Shown piece after piece: positions 35,597-43,479 of a stretch of DNA of 64,000 nt. Under the pieces are notes generated by a model. The model did not search any database, had not been told where the DNA came from, and was given only the letters and a program-made list of their open reading frames with translations. Source of the stretch: Methanofollis tationis (GTDB lineage Archaea > Halobacteriota > Methanomicrobia > Methanomicrobiales > Methanofollaceae); contig NZ_JABXWR010000001.1 in the NCBI RefSeq assembly GCF_013377755.1, positions 1,561,104-1,625,103 on the forward strand, written 5' to 3'. The position numbers and the translations under genes are program-made. Every line of letters begins with the position of its first letter. Position 1 is the first letter of the stretch.

Positions 35597-35634
35597 GAGG
35601 TATTATAGGCTGAGAGGAGATACCTGATAGTAAT

Positions 35635-36513
35635 ATGAAATGGAAGCGTGACATAGGGCTCACGATGAGGGTCATCATGACCTGGGCACTCCTGCTCCTG
35701 GTCTACCTGATCTTCCTCACAGTTCTCGGGGCCCTGTTCCCGGGGATTGGGATGTGGGGTCTGTTCGGCATCGCCTTCGTGATGGCGTTCGGCCAGTACT
35801 TCTTCTCAGACAGGCTGGTGCTCTGGAGTACGGGCGCCCGGGAAGTGAGCGCCGAGGAGTATCCCGAACTCCACCGGATGGTGGAGAAACTCTCCACTGA
35901 GGCCGGGATCCCCAAGCCCCGCGTGGCCGTGATGCCGTCGCCGGTGCCAAACGCCTTTGCGACCGGGCGGTCGCCTTCCCACGCCGTGGTGGCGGTGACC
36001 GACTCGATTACAAGGCTCCTGACGCGGGACGAACTCGAGGCGGTGATCGCCCACGAGCTCTCGCACGTGAAGAACCGCGACGTCCTGACCCTGACGATCG
36101 CCTCGTTCATCGCGATGATCGCCACGATCATCATGCAGAACGCCTGGCTCTTCTCCCTCGGCGACCGGCGGGAAGGGAGCCCGTGGCTGATCGCATGGAT
36201 CGTCGCCATCGTCGTCTGGATCGTCTCCACCCTGCTGATCCGCTCACTCTCCCGCTACCGGGAGTTTGCAGCCGACCGCGGCAGCGCCTATATCACGGGA
36301 CAGCCCAAGGCGCTGATCTCGGCGCTCTACAAGATCAGCGGAAGGATGGACATGGTGCCGGCCGAGAAGAAGCGGGCGGTCGAGGGGGCGAACGCCTTCT
36401 TCATCATCCCGGCCCTCTCGGGCGACACCTTGATGGAGCTCTTCTCCACCCACCCGCCCCTGGAAAAGCGCGTGGCGGCCCTGGAGCAGGTGGCAGAGGA
36501 GATGGGGTATTAG
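35635..36513 (+). CDS. htpX: HtpX-family M48 membrane metalloprotease
   Basis: A 292-residue membrane protease. Two N-terminal helices precede the cytoplasmic zinc domain with VIAHELSHVKNRD (HExxH). Two more helices follow, then RYREFAADRGSAY with the third zinc ligand Glu. It degrades misfolded membrane proteins. The closing HPPLEKRVAALEQ is typical. Normal length. Confidence 0.95.
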   Translation: MKWKRDIGLTMRVIMTWALLLLVYLIFLTVLGALFPGIGMWGLFGIAFVMAFGQYFFSDRLVLWSTGAREVSAEEYPELHRMVEKLSTEAGIPKPRVAVMPSPVPNAFATGRSPSHAVVAVTDSITRLLTRDELEAVIAHELSHVKNRDVLTLTIASFIAMIATIIMQNAWLFSLGDRREGSPWLIAWIVAIVVWIVSTLLIRSLSRYREFAADRGSAYITGQPKALISALYKISGRMDMVPAEKKRAVEGANAFFIIPALSGDTLMELFSTHPPLEKRVAALEQVAEEMGY

Positions 36514-36556
36514 ACGGGGAGACACCCGGCAATACCATTTTAAACTCATCGCGCAG

Positions 36557-36565
36557 ATCATATAG
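36557..36565 (+). promoter_or_regulatory. TATA element of the tRNA pair
   Basis: ATCATATAG is centred about 25 nt before the first base of tRNA-Gly, the right distance for an archaeal promoter firing at or just before the tRNA. Confidence 0.5.
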
Positions 36566-36585
36566 GGTGTCACACAGACACTCGC

Positions 36586-36656
36586 GCATCGATGGTCTAG
36601 TGGCATGACTTTGGCCTTCCAAGCCAATAGCCCGGGTTCAATTCCCGGTCGATGCA
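36586..36656 (+). tRNA. tRNA-Gly (anticodon UCC)
   Basis: The 71-nt cloverleaf has acceptor GCATCGA paired with TCGATGC (36586-36592 and 36649-36655). The anticodon stem TTGGC/GCCAA holds a seven-base loop CTTCCAA with anticodon TCC. The T arm is CCGGG-TTCAATT-CCCGG. The CCA end is not encoded. No intron. Confidence 0.96.
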
Positions 36657-36659
36657 TCT

Positions 36660-36733
36660 GGGCTCGTGGTCTAGCTGGTCATGACGTCGCCTTCACACGG
36701 CGGAGGTCCTGAGTTCGAATCTCAGCGGGCCCA
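36660..36733 (+). tRNA. tRNA-Val (anticodon CAC)
   Basis: The 74-nt cloverleaf has acceptor GGGCTCG paired with CGGGCCC (one G-T pair). The anticodon stem TCGCC/GGCGG surrounds loop TTCACAC with anticodon CAC. The T arm is CTGAG-TTCGAAT-CTCAG. It begins 3 nt after tRNA-Gly, so both come from one transcript. TTTTCTTTTT follows at once. Confidence 0.96.
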
Positions 36734-36760
36734 TTTTCTTTTTGAGATTTTGATGTTGAT

Positions 36761-36780
36761 AAAATTCCGAATGGAATTTT
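36761..36780. terminator. Perfect 8-bp inverted repeat after the tRNA pair
   Basis: AAAATTCC-GAAT-GGAATTTT is a perfect hairpin ending in T residues, 27 nt after tRNA-Val. A T-rich stretch (36734-36744) lies directly after the tRNA and may be the primary terminator. As a bare palindrome this could also be a protein-binding site. Confidence 0.45.
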
Positions 36781-36894
36781 TCAGTCTTTTGAGGGGCCGT
36801 TCAGGACAGGTCGCCGCCATCACGGGTGCAAATAACGCCAAATATCAATGGTTTTCTCATATCTTTCCCCCCATAATCTCTCTCCGTCGCACTG

Positions 36895-37107
36895 TCATAT
36901 ATACAGGACCTCTTTCCGGACACGGCGACCGATGCGGGGTCTGAGTGCACTCTTTTCGACCAGGTCCACCGTTCTTCCGAGGGTCTCGGAGAGATAACGC
37001 TCACGCCTGAAAAGACCGATGGACCTGGCAACGCCTTTTTTCGCCCGGAGAATGCCGACGATCCTCGCACATTCCCCGCCACACCGCAGCGTGGCCGGAT
37101 CCCTCAC
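36895..37107 (-). pseudogene. Remnant of an MNT-type nucleotidyltransferase (antitoxin-like)
   Basis: A 70-residue frame. IVGILRAKKGVAR resembles the N-terminal helix of MNT nucleotidyltransferases. GLFRRERYLSETLGRTVDLV with SALRPRIGRRVRKEVLYI matches their C-terminal end. The catalytic middle (the GS-x-A-x-G and D-x-D motifs) is missing, so the gene looks internally deleted by about 30 residues. Its GTG start at 37107 overlaps the preceding stop (GTGA). Intact relatives pair with HEPN toxins; no HEPN gene is visible here. Confidence 0.5.
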
Positions 37108-37604
37108 ACCGCCCCCATCACCTTCCCGACCACAGACTCCAGATCCCCGCCCGAAGAGGCGACGGTGAGATCGGCATACCGCTCATAGAGCGGAACCCGA
37201 TCGTCGTACATCTCGCGGAGACTCTGGCCCGGAAGGAGGACGATCCCCCGCGTCGTGATATTCTTGAGCCTCCGTTCCATCTCGTCGTACGAGATCTCCA
37301 GGTACACGACCACACCTCCGGCCTTCAGGTGCGCCATCGCAGCCTCGCTGCAGACCACGCTCCCGCCCGTCGCGATCACCGCATGCTCCGCGTGGAGGGA
37401 GAGGACCGTCTCCTCCTCGATCCGCCCGAACGCATCAGGCCCGTCCCGGTCAAGGATCTCCTGGAGCATCCTCCCGGTCCGCTCCTGGATCAGGATATCC
37501 GTATCGATGAACCGCATGCCGAGGGATTTTGCAAGGACGACGCCCACGGTGCTCTTCCCTGCGCCCGGCATGCCGATGAGGACGATGTTTTTGTGGTGAC
37601 GCAT
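37104..37604 (-). CDS. Shikimate-kinase-like P-loop kinase (AroK type)
   Basis: A 166-residue small kinase: NIVLIGMPGAGKSTVGVVLA (Walker A), RFIDTDILIQERTG (substrate Asp), VIATGGSVV in place of the usual GGG loop, and LKNITTRGIVLLPGQSL as lid. This matches AroK shikimate kinases or close relatives. Most methanogens use an unrelated GHMP-type shikimate kinase, so the true substrate is uncertain. ATG at 37604 follows GGGAG by about 6 nt. Confidence 0.75.
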   Translation of the reverse strand: MRHHKNIVLIGMPGAGKSTVGVVLAKSLGMRFIDTDILIQERTGRMLQEILDRDGPDAFGRIEEETVLSLHAEHAVIATGGSVVCSEAAMAHLKAGGVVVYLEISYDEMERRLKNITTRGIVLLPGQSLREMYDDRVPLYERYADLTVASSGGDLESVVGKVMGAV

Positions 37605-37663
37605 AACGCTCTCCCGGGGGCCTCCCTTGATACCCGGATAGGATTTTGAGGGGGATAAATTCA

Positions 37664-38015
37664 TCAAAAACCCTCGCCCTTCTGTAATTTGACAGAAACC
37701 CCGTCGCCGCGTTTTTGGACGATGATCCTGCCCATGATCTCCTCCCGCAGCCCCACCGGAAGACACCCAGACTGCCACTCCCTCTCCCCGGCAACGTCGC
37801 CCCCGGCCGCCGCCACGGCTTTCAAGGCATAGTACGCCGCCCCATAGGCGTGCTGCGGGACATGCGCAGTCGCCACCGCCTGGCCTGCGGCACGTGCGGC
37901 AAAACAGGCCGCCTCATTATCCTTCGCCTCGCGGGCGGCGGCATGGGCGGCAAGAGAGGCGCCGCGGATCTCGGCCATCGTGAAGACCCCGGTGCTGACC
38001 CACCGCCGGCATGCC
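37664..38015 (-). pseudogene. 5'-truncated putative immunity-protein gene
   Basis: About 117 residues remain. LAAHAAAREAKDNEAACFAA and GQAVATAHVPQHAYGAAYYA match the alanine-rich repeat-like core of proteins annotated as putative immunity proteins in many bacteria. The gene's beginning is missing: the homologous sequence stops at about CRRWVS, at the IS256-type element, and does not resume beyond it. The remaining frame reads into the element's end. Function, if any, is lost. Confidence 0.6.
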
Positions 38016-39272
38016 GACAGTGTAACGAATCTTCTGTAAAAATAATTTGGCCCTGAATCCAACCTAGATTTGCAGAAAGGAGAAACAGGGCCATGGATCT
38101 CTTAGCGTTAATCGAAGATTATCTTTCCGATAATGAGAATGGCATGAAGACCCTCATCACCTGGTTCCTCAACCAGGTGATGCTGCTCGAAGCCCTCCAA
38201 CAGGCGGGAGCCGAGCAGTATGAACGAACCGATGCGCGGAAGGCTCACCGAAACGGCTACAAGAAGCGATCTCTGAAAACACGATATGGAGAAACGATCC
38301 TCCATAAACCTCAGTTCCAAGAGTTCCCCTTCGAAACACAGGTATTTGGACGCGATTCCCGGGTTGAGAAGGCTCTTGAGAATGCTATCTTTGAATCCTA
38401 CCTTCAGGGAGTCTCAACCCGCAGGATCCAGGAGATTGTTGCTCATTTTGGCATCGAACAACTCTCTCCTGCTTCAGTATCCAGGATAGCAAAGGACCTC
38501 GATGAACAGGTCCATGCATTCCTTCAGAGGCCGATTGAACAGGAGATTCCCTATCTCTTTGTGGATGCTTCGTACTACAAAGTCAGAGAGGGACCACGGT
38601 ACATCACCAAAGCTCTTCTGGTGATCGCCGGGGTTCGAATGGATGGCTACCGCTAAATCCTGGGAGCCAGAATCACTGATTGTGAAAATGAGATGTTCTG
38701 GTCGGGATTGTTCGAAGACCTCAAAGAACGAGGATTGGTGGGTGTCAAGATGGTTGTCTCAGATGGTCATGCCGGGATCCAGAAGGCGGCGGAAGCCGCC
38801 TTCCTCGGCGCATCGTGGCAGATGTGCTCGGTCCATTGCACCCGGGCGGTTTTAAAGAATATTCCACGGAAACATCAGAAAGAAGTTGCTGAGTCCTTGA
38901 AGGAGGCATATGGGGACGAGGAAAGACTTCAGCAGCTTGCAGATGATCTGAACGAACGAGGATATCGGAAAGCGGCCAATACGATCGAGAGATTCATCCC
39001 GGGACTTATGAGTTACACGGCGTTCCCGAAAGAGCACGCAAAGCGGATCCGAACGACGAACATGATGGAAAGAGTCAACAAGGAACTGAAACGGAGAACC
39101 AAAGTTGTAGGGGCCTTTCCCAATGAAGAGTCACTCCTCAGGCTGGCAGGATCCATCCTGATGGACATCAATGAGGAGTGGGTGACCGGCAGAAGATATT
39201 TGACGATGGAGGGGGAATGATCAAACAAGGAGACAGGGCTCAGACGAATTACAGAAGATCTGAAACACTACC
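38016..39272 (+). mobile_element. IS256-type insertion sequence, copy 1 (1257 bp)
   Basis: Bounds come from comparison with the inverted copy at 53856-55112, which has the same length. The termini are imperfect inverted repeats: GACAGTGTAACGAATCTTCT on the left, and GGTAGTGTTTCAGATCTTCT read from the right end. It carries one transposase gene, broken by a nonsense codon. The flanks (ATGCC on the left, TTCTTC on the right) show no target duplication and belong to two different broken genes. That points to a recombination or deletion event after insertion. Confidence 0.85.
38093..39220 (+). pseudogene. IS256-family transposase with internal stop
   Basis: A 375-codon transposase gene. Codon 188 is TAA (38654-38656), where the other copy has GAA (Glu), so the gene is split into about 187 and 187 residues. 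The DDE residues are otherwise present: LFVDASYYK, VVSDGHAGI and MMERVNKEL. A few other substitutions separate the copies (for example Leu3/Pro, Gln36/His, Asp87/Tyr), so copy 1 has had time to diverge. It is probably immobile unless served by copy 2 in trans. Confidence 0.9.
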
Positions 39273-39580
39273 TTCTTCGACTTGAACTTCGGAAAACCTT
39301 TCTTCTCACGGAAGAATCGGGTGAAAGCATTGTCGAGGTTCTTGTTTGCACTCTGGAGCGACTGAGCGTTAACAGCCTTGAGCCACGGGTGCGCTTCTTT
39401 GAGCGCAGGAAGATGGTTGTTCAGGTCGAAACAGGAGAGTTTTCGACCCTCCTGTTCATATGTCCGGATCTTCTGCTCCAGAGAATGGTTGTACACAAAC
39501 CGACAGGCATGGATGTGCTGCATGAGGGATGCAACCTGCTCCCGATTGGGATACATCCGATACGTGTAGGCTTGAAGCAT
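39273..39580 (-). pseudogene. 5' fragment of a TnpB (IS200/IS605-type) gene
   Basis: About 100 residues of a TnpB N-terminus: AYTYRMYPNREQVASLMQHI, ACRFVYNHSLEQ and REKKGFPKFKSKK. The frame is cut at FKSKK by the right end of the IS256-type element. The RuvC-like nuclease and zinc-finger parts are absent. A strong hairpin upstream (39657-39676) is probably the matching element end. Confidence 0.8.
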
Positions 39581-39656
39581 ACACGTAATTGCAGAATATA
39601 CAATAATAAAATAGTTTGCTGTAGATCGGTCATGTCGAAAGGGGTTCTGCTTTCAT

Positions 39657-39676
39657 CCCCGGCCTGAAGGCCGGGG
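39657..39676. repeat. Hairpin of an IS200/IS605-type element end
   Basis: CCCCGGCC-TGAA-GGCCGGGG is a perfect 8-bp stem with a four-base loop. Subterminal hairpins of this kind mark IS200/IS605 ends and are bound by TnpA. It lies about 77 nt upstream of the truncated tnpB. No tnpA is present. Confidence 0.55.
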
Positions 39677-39981
39677 TCTTCCTGCTCCACCCCTTTACCC
39701 CACAAGATAAATGGCATTCACCCCGCATTATTTGGGATGTGTGAGCGTGCAAAGCCCGGGCGATCGCAGATTGATCAACCGAGCACAGGAGATTTTATAT
39801 ATACGATATAAGAAATGGCTGGACTGGATTTATGATGGCCAGCACCTCCAGGATGTGCAGTGCCGGGAACGTAATCCAGACCCGGGCGCCTGGAGAAGGC
39901 AGCAAAGGAGGGGAGAGATAGTGGAGGGGGATTTTAAGCCTCTGGTTTCCCGGTGGAGGGACATCCCGGAAGAGCAATACC
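39677..39981 (+). promoter_or_regulatory. Intergenic region with a TATA element for the GT-C-like gene
   Basis: This stretch has no convincing gene; a 100-codon frame across it has no recognisable features. ATTTTATATATACGATATA at 39791-39809 is a strong TATA candidate in the forward direction. It would give a leader of about 150 nt before the ATG at 39982. Confidence 0.45.
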
Positions 39982-41865
39982 ATGAGGTTACAAGACTCTC
40001 CTCTTCTCCGTGACCTTGACAGAACGCTCGCCATTGCAGGGGTCATCCTCTCGCTCGCCCTGATCGTCTACCTGGGCAGGAAGAGCAGCGGGGTGGTGTA
40101 CCAGCTCACCGGGATCCTCACCCTCATCTCCTGCATCCTCTGGCTGGCGATCCGGAAACGTCACACCTTCTCGATCCACGCCCCGGGGTCAAGAAACCTG
40201 ACAACCTTCTGGACAATCTGCTTTTTTGGACTCTATACCACAAGCCTCCTCACGGTATATTTCCGGCCGGACCAATACGAGCGTCCGCTCCTGTACTTTA
40301 TCCTGACGGCACTCATGGCAGGCGTCCTTGCCTGCGAGATCTTCACCTCGAACCGACGGCACAGCGCACTCATCTTCATCCAGGTGCTGCTGCTGGGACT
40401 GAGCGTCGCCTGGTCCCAGCTGCTGATCTTCCCGAGCCTCCTCGGGATAGACCCCTGGTACCATTCCGATCTCACCCATCAAATCCTGGGCGCGGGCTTC
40501 ATTCCAGAGAACTACGTCTATGCAACCCTGCCACTCTTCCACCTCATGATCGCCGCCACCTCCCTCATCACAGGCCTTTCGTACAAATTCGCCGCAATGG
40601 CCTCGGTGAGCCTCGGGCAGATCCTCTGCAACGCCATATTTGTCTACCTCATTGCCAGCCGTCTCTTCAAGAGCCACCGGATAGGCTGGCTGGCCGCCCT
40701 GATGGTGGTGATCGCAAACCATCATATCAACATGTCCTACTGGTCCATCCCCAACGCATTTGCCGCCGTTTTTATTCCAATCGCCCTCTATCTTATTCTC
40801 TTCAAGTTCAGGGAGCGTTTCCCTGCTAAATCCGCCGCACTCTGTGTTGTCGTACTGGCAGCCACCATTCTGACGCATACCGTCGCCGCCATGTGTATGG
40901 CCATACTCCTCTTCATCGCCTGGGGTGCGTTCGCCTTTTATCAGGCCTATCACCCGGAAATGGAGAATAATTTCCCGTTATATATCCCGAACGGCTTTGT
41001 TATAGGGATGTTCGCCTGGTGGACCTACGCCTCCAATAGTATCGAGTCACTGGGAAACCTCCTCAGGCGGGGATTTAGCATAGACGTCTTCGTGACGACG
41101 CCTGAAGAGTTTCTGGGTTCTGCAACCGTTGTCCCGATTACGGAGCAGTTGTTCAACAACATCGGGATGTTCCTGTTCTTCACGGTCTCGTTCATCGGGA
41201 TTTTTTCCATGATCTCGCCGAAAGGGGATCGCCTGAGTTTTGCCATGGCATGCACAGGAGTGGCCCCCCTCGCCATCAGCTTCTTCTCCCTCATCTCGGG
41301 ACACTCGGTAATCGAACACCGGTGGTGGTACTTCTCCCAGATTCTCCTGAGCATCCCGCTGGCGGCCGCACTCTCTACCGCCGGGGCGTCGAACCTGAAG
41401 AGACCCCACGTGGTCTCCTGCTTCGCCTCCGCATTCGTTGTTGTCCTGAGTTTCCTCATGATCATGAGTCCTCCGGCAAACATCGACAACCATATGTTCT
41501 CTCCGGTCACCGGGTTCACCTACGCCTATACGCAGTCGGAGATCGTCGCCAGTGATTTTTTTGCCGTGCATGCGGCGGGAGCGATCGCTTCTGACAGCGC
41601 CTACTGCACAAATCCAAGCAGCAGCATGTTCGCGCATGTCTATGGGATCGGGGAAGAGCGGTTGATCGAGCTGGATGACTCGTTGATCTCCGGAAAATTC
41701 AACCGCGACGGTTCGATGAAAATCATACGATCGAAATGGCTCAGGGAGCCCATGATCATGGGGGGGTTGATCCTGCATGTACGCCAGGATATAAACGCAC
41801 ATATCTCAAGCCTGGGTTTTAACAGGGTTTATGAGAACGCTGCCACAACCGGCTACACCGGGTGA
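39982..41865 (+). CDS. GT-C-like polytopic membrane glycosyltransferase
   Basis: A 627-residue protein with about 13 membrane helices and a C-terminal soluble tail. The first large outer loop contains LLGIDPWYHSDLTHQ; an acidic DPWY-type motif at this place recalls AglB and other GT-C glycosyltransferases that use polyprenyl-phosphate sugars. Later SGHSVIEHRWWYFSQI carries an acidic/aromatic patch. I infer a role in surface glycan or glycolipid assembly. It lies in an IS-rich region with no matching glycan genes beside it. Confidence 0.6.
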   Translation: MRLQDSPLLRDLDRTLAIAGVILSLALIVYLGRKSSGVVYQLTGILTLISCILWLAIRKRHTFSIHAPGSRNLTTFWTICFFGLYTTSLLTVYFRPDQYERPLLYFILTALMAGVLACEIFTSNRRHSALIFIQVLLLGLSVAWSQLLIFPSLLGIDPWYHSDLTHQILGAGFIPENYVYATLPLFHLMIAATSLITGLSYKFAAMASVSLGQILCNAIFVYLIASRLFKSHRIGWLAALMVVIANHHINMSYWSIPNAFAAVFIPIALYLILFKFRERFPAKSAALCVVVLAATILTHTVAAMCMAILLFIAWGAFAFYQAYHPEMENNFPLYIPNGFVIGMFAWWTYASNSIESLGNLLRRGFSIDVFVTTPEEFLGSATVVPITEQLFNNIGMFLFFTVSFIGIFSMISPKGDRLSFAMACTGVAPLAISFFSLISGHSVIEHRWWYFSQILLSIPLAAALSTAGASNLKRPHVVSCFASAFVVVLSFLMIMSPPANIDNHMFSPVTGFTYAYTQSEIVASDFFAVHAAGAIASDSAYCTNPSSSMFAHVYGIGEERLIELDDSLISGKFNRDGSMKIIRSKWLREPMIMGGLILHVRQDINAHISSLGFNRVYENAATTGYTG

Positions 41866-41933
41866 AGACGCCGGGGAGAGAAACCTTCGTAAGGGGCGGG
41901 GCATATATCTCATGCATCGGCAGGGGATACCGG

Positions 41934-42083
41934 ATGGCAAAACTGGTGCTGATCGATGTTGAGACCGGGATGCGGGTCAGGCACGTGATCCGGAGCATGA
42001 AGCAGGCATGCAGGCAGCAGGAATGGTACGAGACCGTGCTCGGGCGGCGGGTGCGGATCGAGAAGGTCTTCGAGAGGCGGTGA
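41934..42083 (+). CDS. Small basic hypothetical protein, 49 residues
   Basis: MAKLVLIDVETGMRVRHVIR begins a compact basic peptide ending VLGRRVRIEKVFERR. No family is recognised. ATATATCT at 41903-41910 lies about 27 nt upstream of the ATG and could drive a nearly leaderless message. The alternating hydrophobic/basic pattern suggests a small folded nucleic-acid-binding domain, but this is a guess. Confidence 0.5.
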   Translation: MAKLVLIDVETGMRVRHVIRSMKQACRQQEWYETVLGRRVRIEKVFERR

Positions 42084-42139
42084 AGACCGCAGAAAAAAGA
42101 GGGCGGATCCGTTCTGGAGGGATCCCCCGGTCAGGAGAC

Positions 42140-43210
42140 TCACCCCACCGTATAGGTGAAGTAAGTCCCCCAGTTGCCCTTCTCGACAAAGCGCGTGCCG
42201 AAGCCCCAGGCGGTCTCCTCACCCTCGCCGCACGGGACCGGGACGACGATGATGATCACCTGCCCGCCTTCGGGCACCAGGACGATCGCGACCAGATCGC
42301 CCGGGCCGGGCACAAAGCCCTCGCCATATGCATATGCGGCGGCGAGGATCTCCTGGACCCGGCCCTCGTCATAACCGGTATAGGTCTCGTGTTCGGGATC
42401 GTCGTCGACGAGACGCCAGATCGCCCGCTGGACGTCCCCGAACGTGTAGATGCCGTTGCCGCCCGTTTGCCCGACAAAGCCCTGGTTGATGATCCAGTTC
42501 ACCAGGTCCAGGTTCTCGGGGTGATCGATGGTGCCGGTCGGGATGGCGCCGTAACTTGAATAGACGGCCGCCCGGTAGTCCCGGTCTCTCTCAATATTTG
42601 TCCCGGTGTTGACGCACCAGCCCGGATAGATGCCGTCGAGGGTTGTTCCTCCTGTAACCGTCACCTCGGGGAGGTACGTAGGGCCGCCCAGATACTGGAA
42701 CGTCACCCGCATCGTCACCTCGTCGGGCAGCACCCCTTCCAGACCGTCCAGCCCGCCGGGCTTCTTCACGACGGCATGGGCGGCAACATACAGCGTACCG
42801 CGCCCCACCTCATCCAGCGGGATCATGAAGGTGTCCGAGCCCACGCACGGATCATAACACTCCCCGTATGCGAACTGCCCCGGGATCGGGTTGCCATTCC
42901 CGGTCTGCTGTTTCCCGTTCCCTGCCTTTGACTTGCCATTATTCGCCTGCAGCTTGCCATTCCCGGTCTGCGGGATGCCGGCAAGAGCGTCGGCGACTGC
43001 AAGGTGCGTCTCGGCAAGGCACCACCTGTCAGCCGTGAGGAATTTCACATACAGATATTCATCGTCGTTCCAGACCAGCACGTCCCCCGCGTCCGTGTGC
43101 TGCCCGGCGATCAGATCCGTCCTATACGGGTCGTCCGCGGTGTGCGCCAGCGCCGGCGCGACCATGGCCATAAGCCCAAAAATAAGGACTGCAATAAGTA
43201 TTCGTCTCAT
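42140..43210 (-). CDS. Secreted protein with a thioester-domain-like C-terminal half
   Basis: A 356-residue secreted protein with a signal peptide (RRILIAVLIFGLMAMVAPALA). Residues 82-107 hold four imperfect GNGK-type repeats, a flexible polar linker. The C-terminal half shows PGWCVNTG (Cys199), AAVYSSYGAIP, LVNWIINQGFVG and FGDVQRAIWRL (Gln261). A WC motif followed by Q-x-A-I-W is the arrangement of Cys-Gln thioester (TED/TQXA) domains of surface adhesins. The assignment is by pattern only. GGAG precedes ATG 43210. No anchor is visible at the C-terminus. Confidence 0.6.
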   Translation of the reverse strand: MRRILIAVLIFGLMAMVAPALAHTADDPYRTDLIAGQHTDAGDVLVWNDDEYLYVKFLTADRWCLAETHLAVADALAGIPQTGNGKLQANNGKSKAGNGKQQTGNGNPIPGQFAYGECYDPCVGSDTFMIPLDEVGRGTLYVAAHAVVKKPGGLDGLEGVLPDEVTMRVTFQYLGGPTYLPEVTVTGGTTLDGIYPGWCVNTGTNIERDRDYRAAVYSSYGAIPTGTIDHPENLDLVNWIINQGFVGQTGGNGIYTFGDVQRAIWRLVDDDPEHETYTGYDEGRVQEILAAAYAYGEGFVPGPGDLVAIVLVPEGGQVIIIVVPVPCGEGEETAWGFGTRFVEKGNWGTYFTYTVG

Positions 43211-43479
43211 ATGTTACACTCCATATACTGGTGCATGCATCACGCTCACCCTCCGTGAGCGTGCCCGCGGCCGTGCCCGGGTGCCGTCGGGACACCTCCC
43301 TGACCCGGACGCCCTGGTCGATATCCCGGGAAAAATATTTTTTTCAGCCATGCACCTCAACAGCATTTTAATTCAAATATTTATATATATCCTATGCTGC
43401 CTGATCGTGAGGGGCCCCAGTACTTCTCTAATTCCTTCCTCCCTCTCATTTCATTCAACGGCGTTTCTCGCTCCCTTTC
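43211..43479. other. Intergenic stretch between the secreted-protein gene and the ISH3-type transposase
   Basis: No gene is seen. It holds an AT-rich tract with AATATTTATATATAT (43375-43389), readable as a TATA element in either direction, and a short A/T run at 43331-43344 that could end transcription from the transposase side. Confidence 0.4.

Noticed and set aside
35609-35626. GGCTGAGAGGAGATACCTGA before htpX resembles the CUGAGA...ACCUGAU core of a TPP riboswitch, next to thi4.
   Set aside because: It is on the htpX strand, not the thi4 strand, and lies only about 10 nt from the htpX start. The rest of the TPP aptamer is missing, so it is a chance match.
36801-37082. A 93-codon minus-strand frame overlapping the nucleotidyltransferase remnant.
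   Set aside because: It is out of frame with the recognisable MNT sequence, runs into AT-rich intergenic DNA and has no family features.
39711-40013. A 100-codon frame between the tnpB fragment and the GT-C-like gene.
   Set aside because: It spans a strong TATA element, overlaps the start of a conserved gene in another frame and shows no domain.
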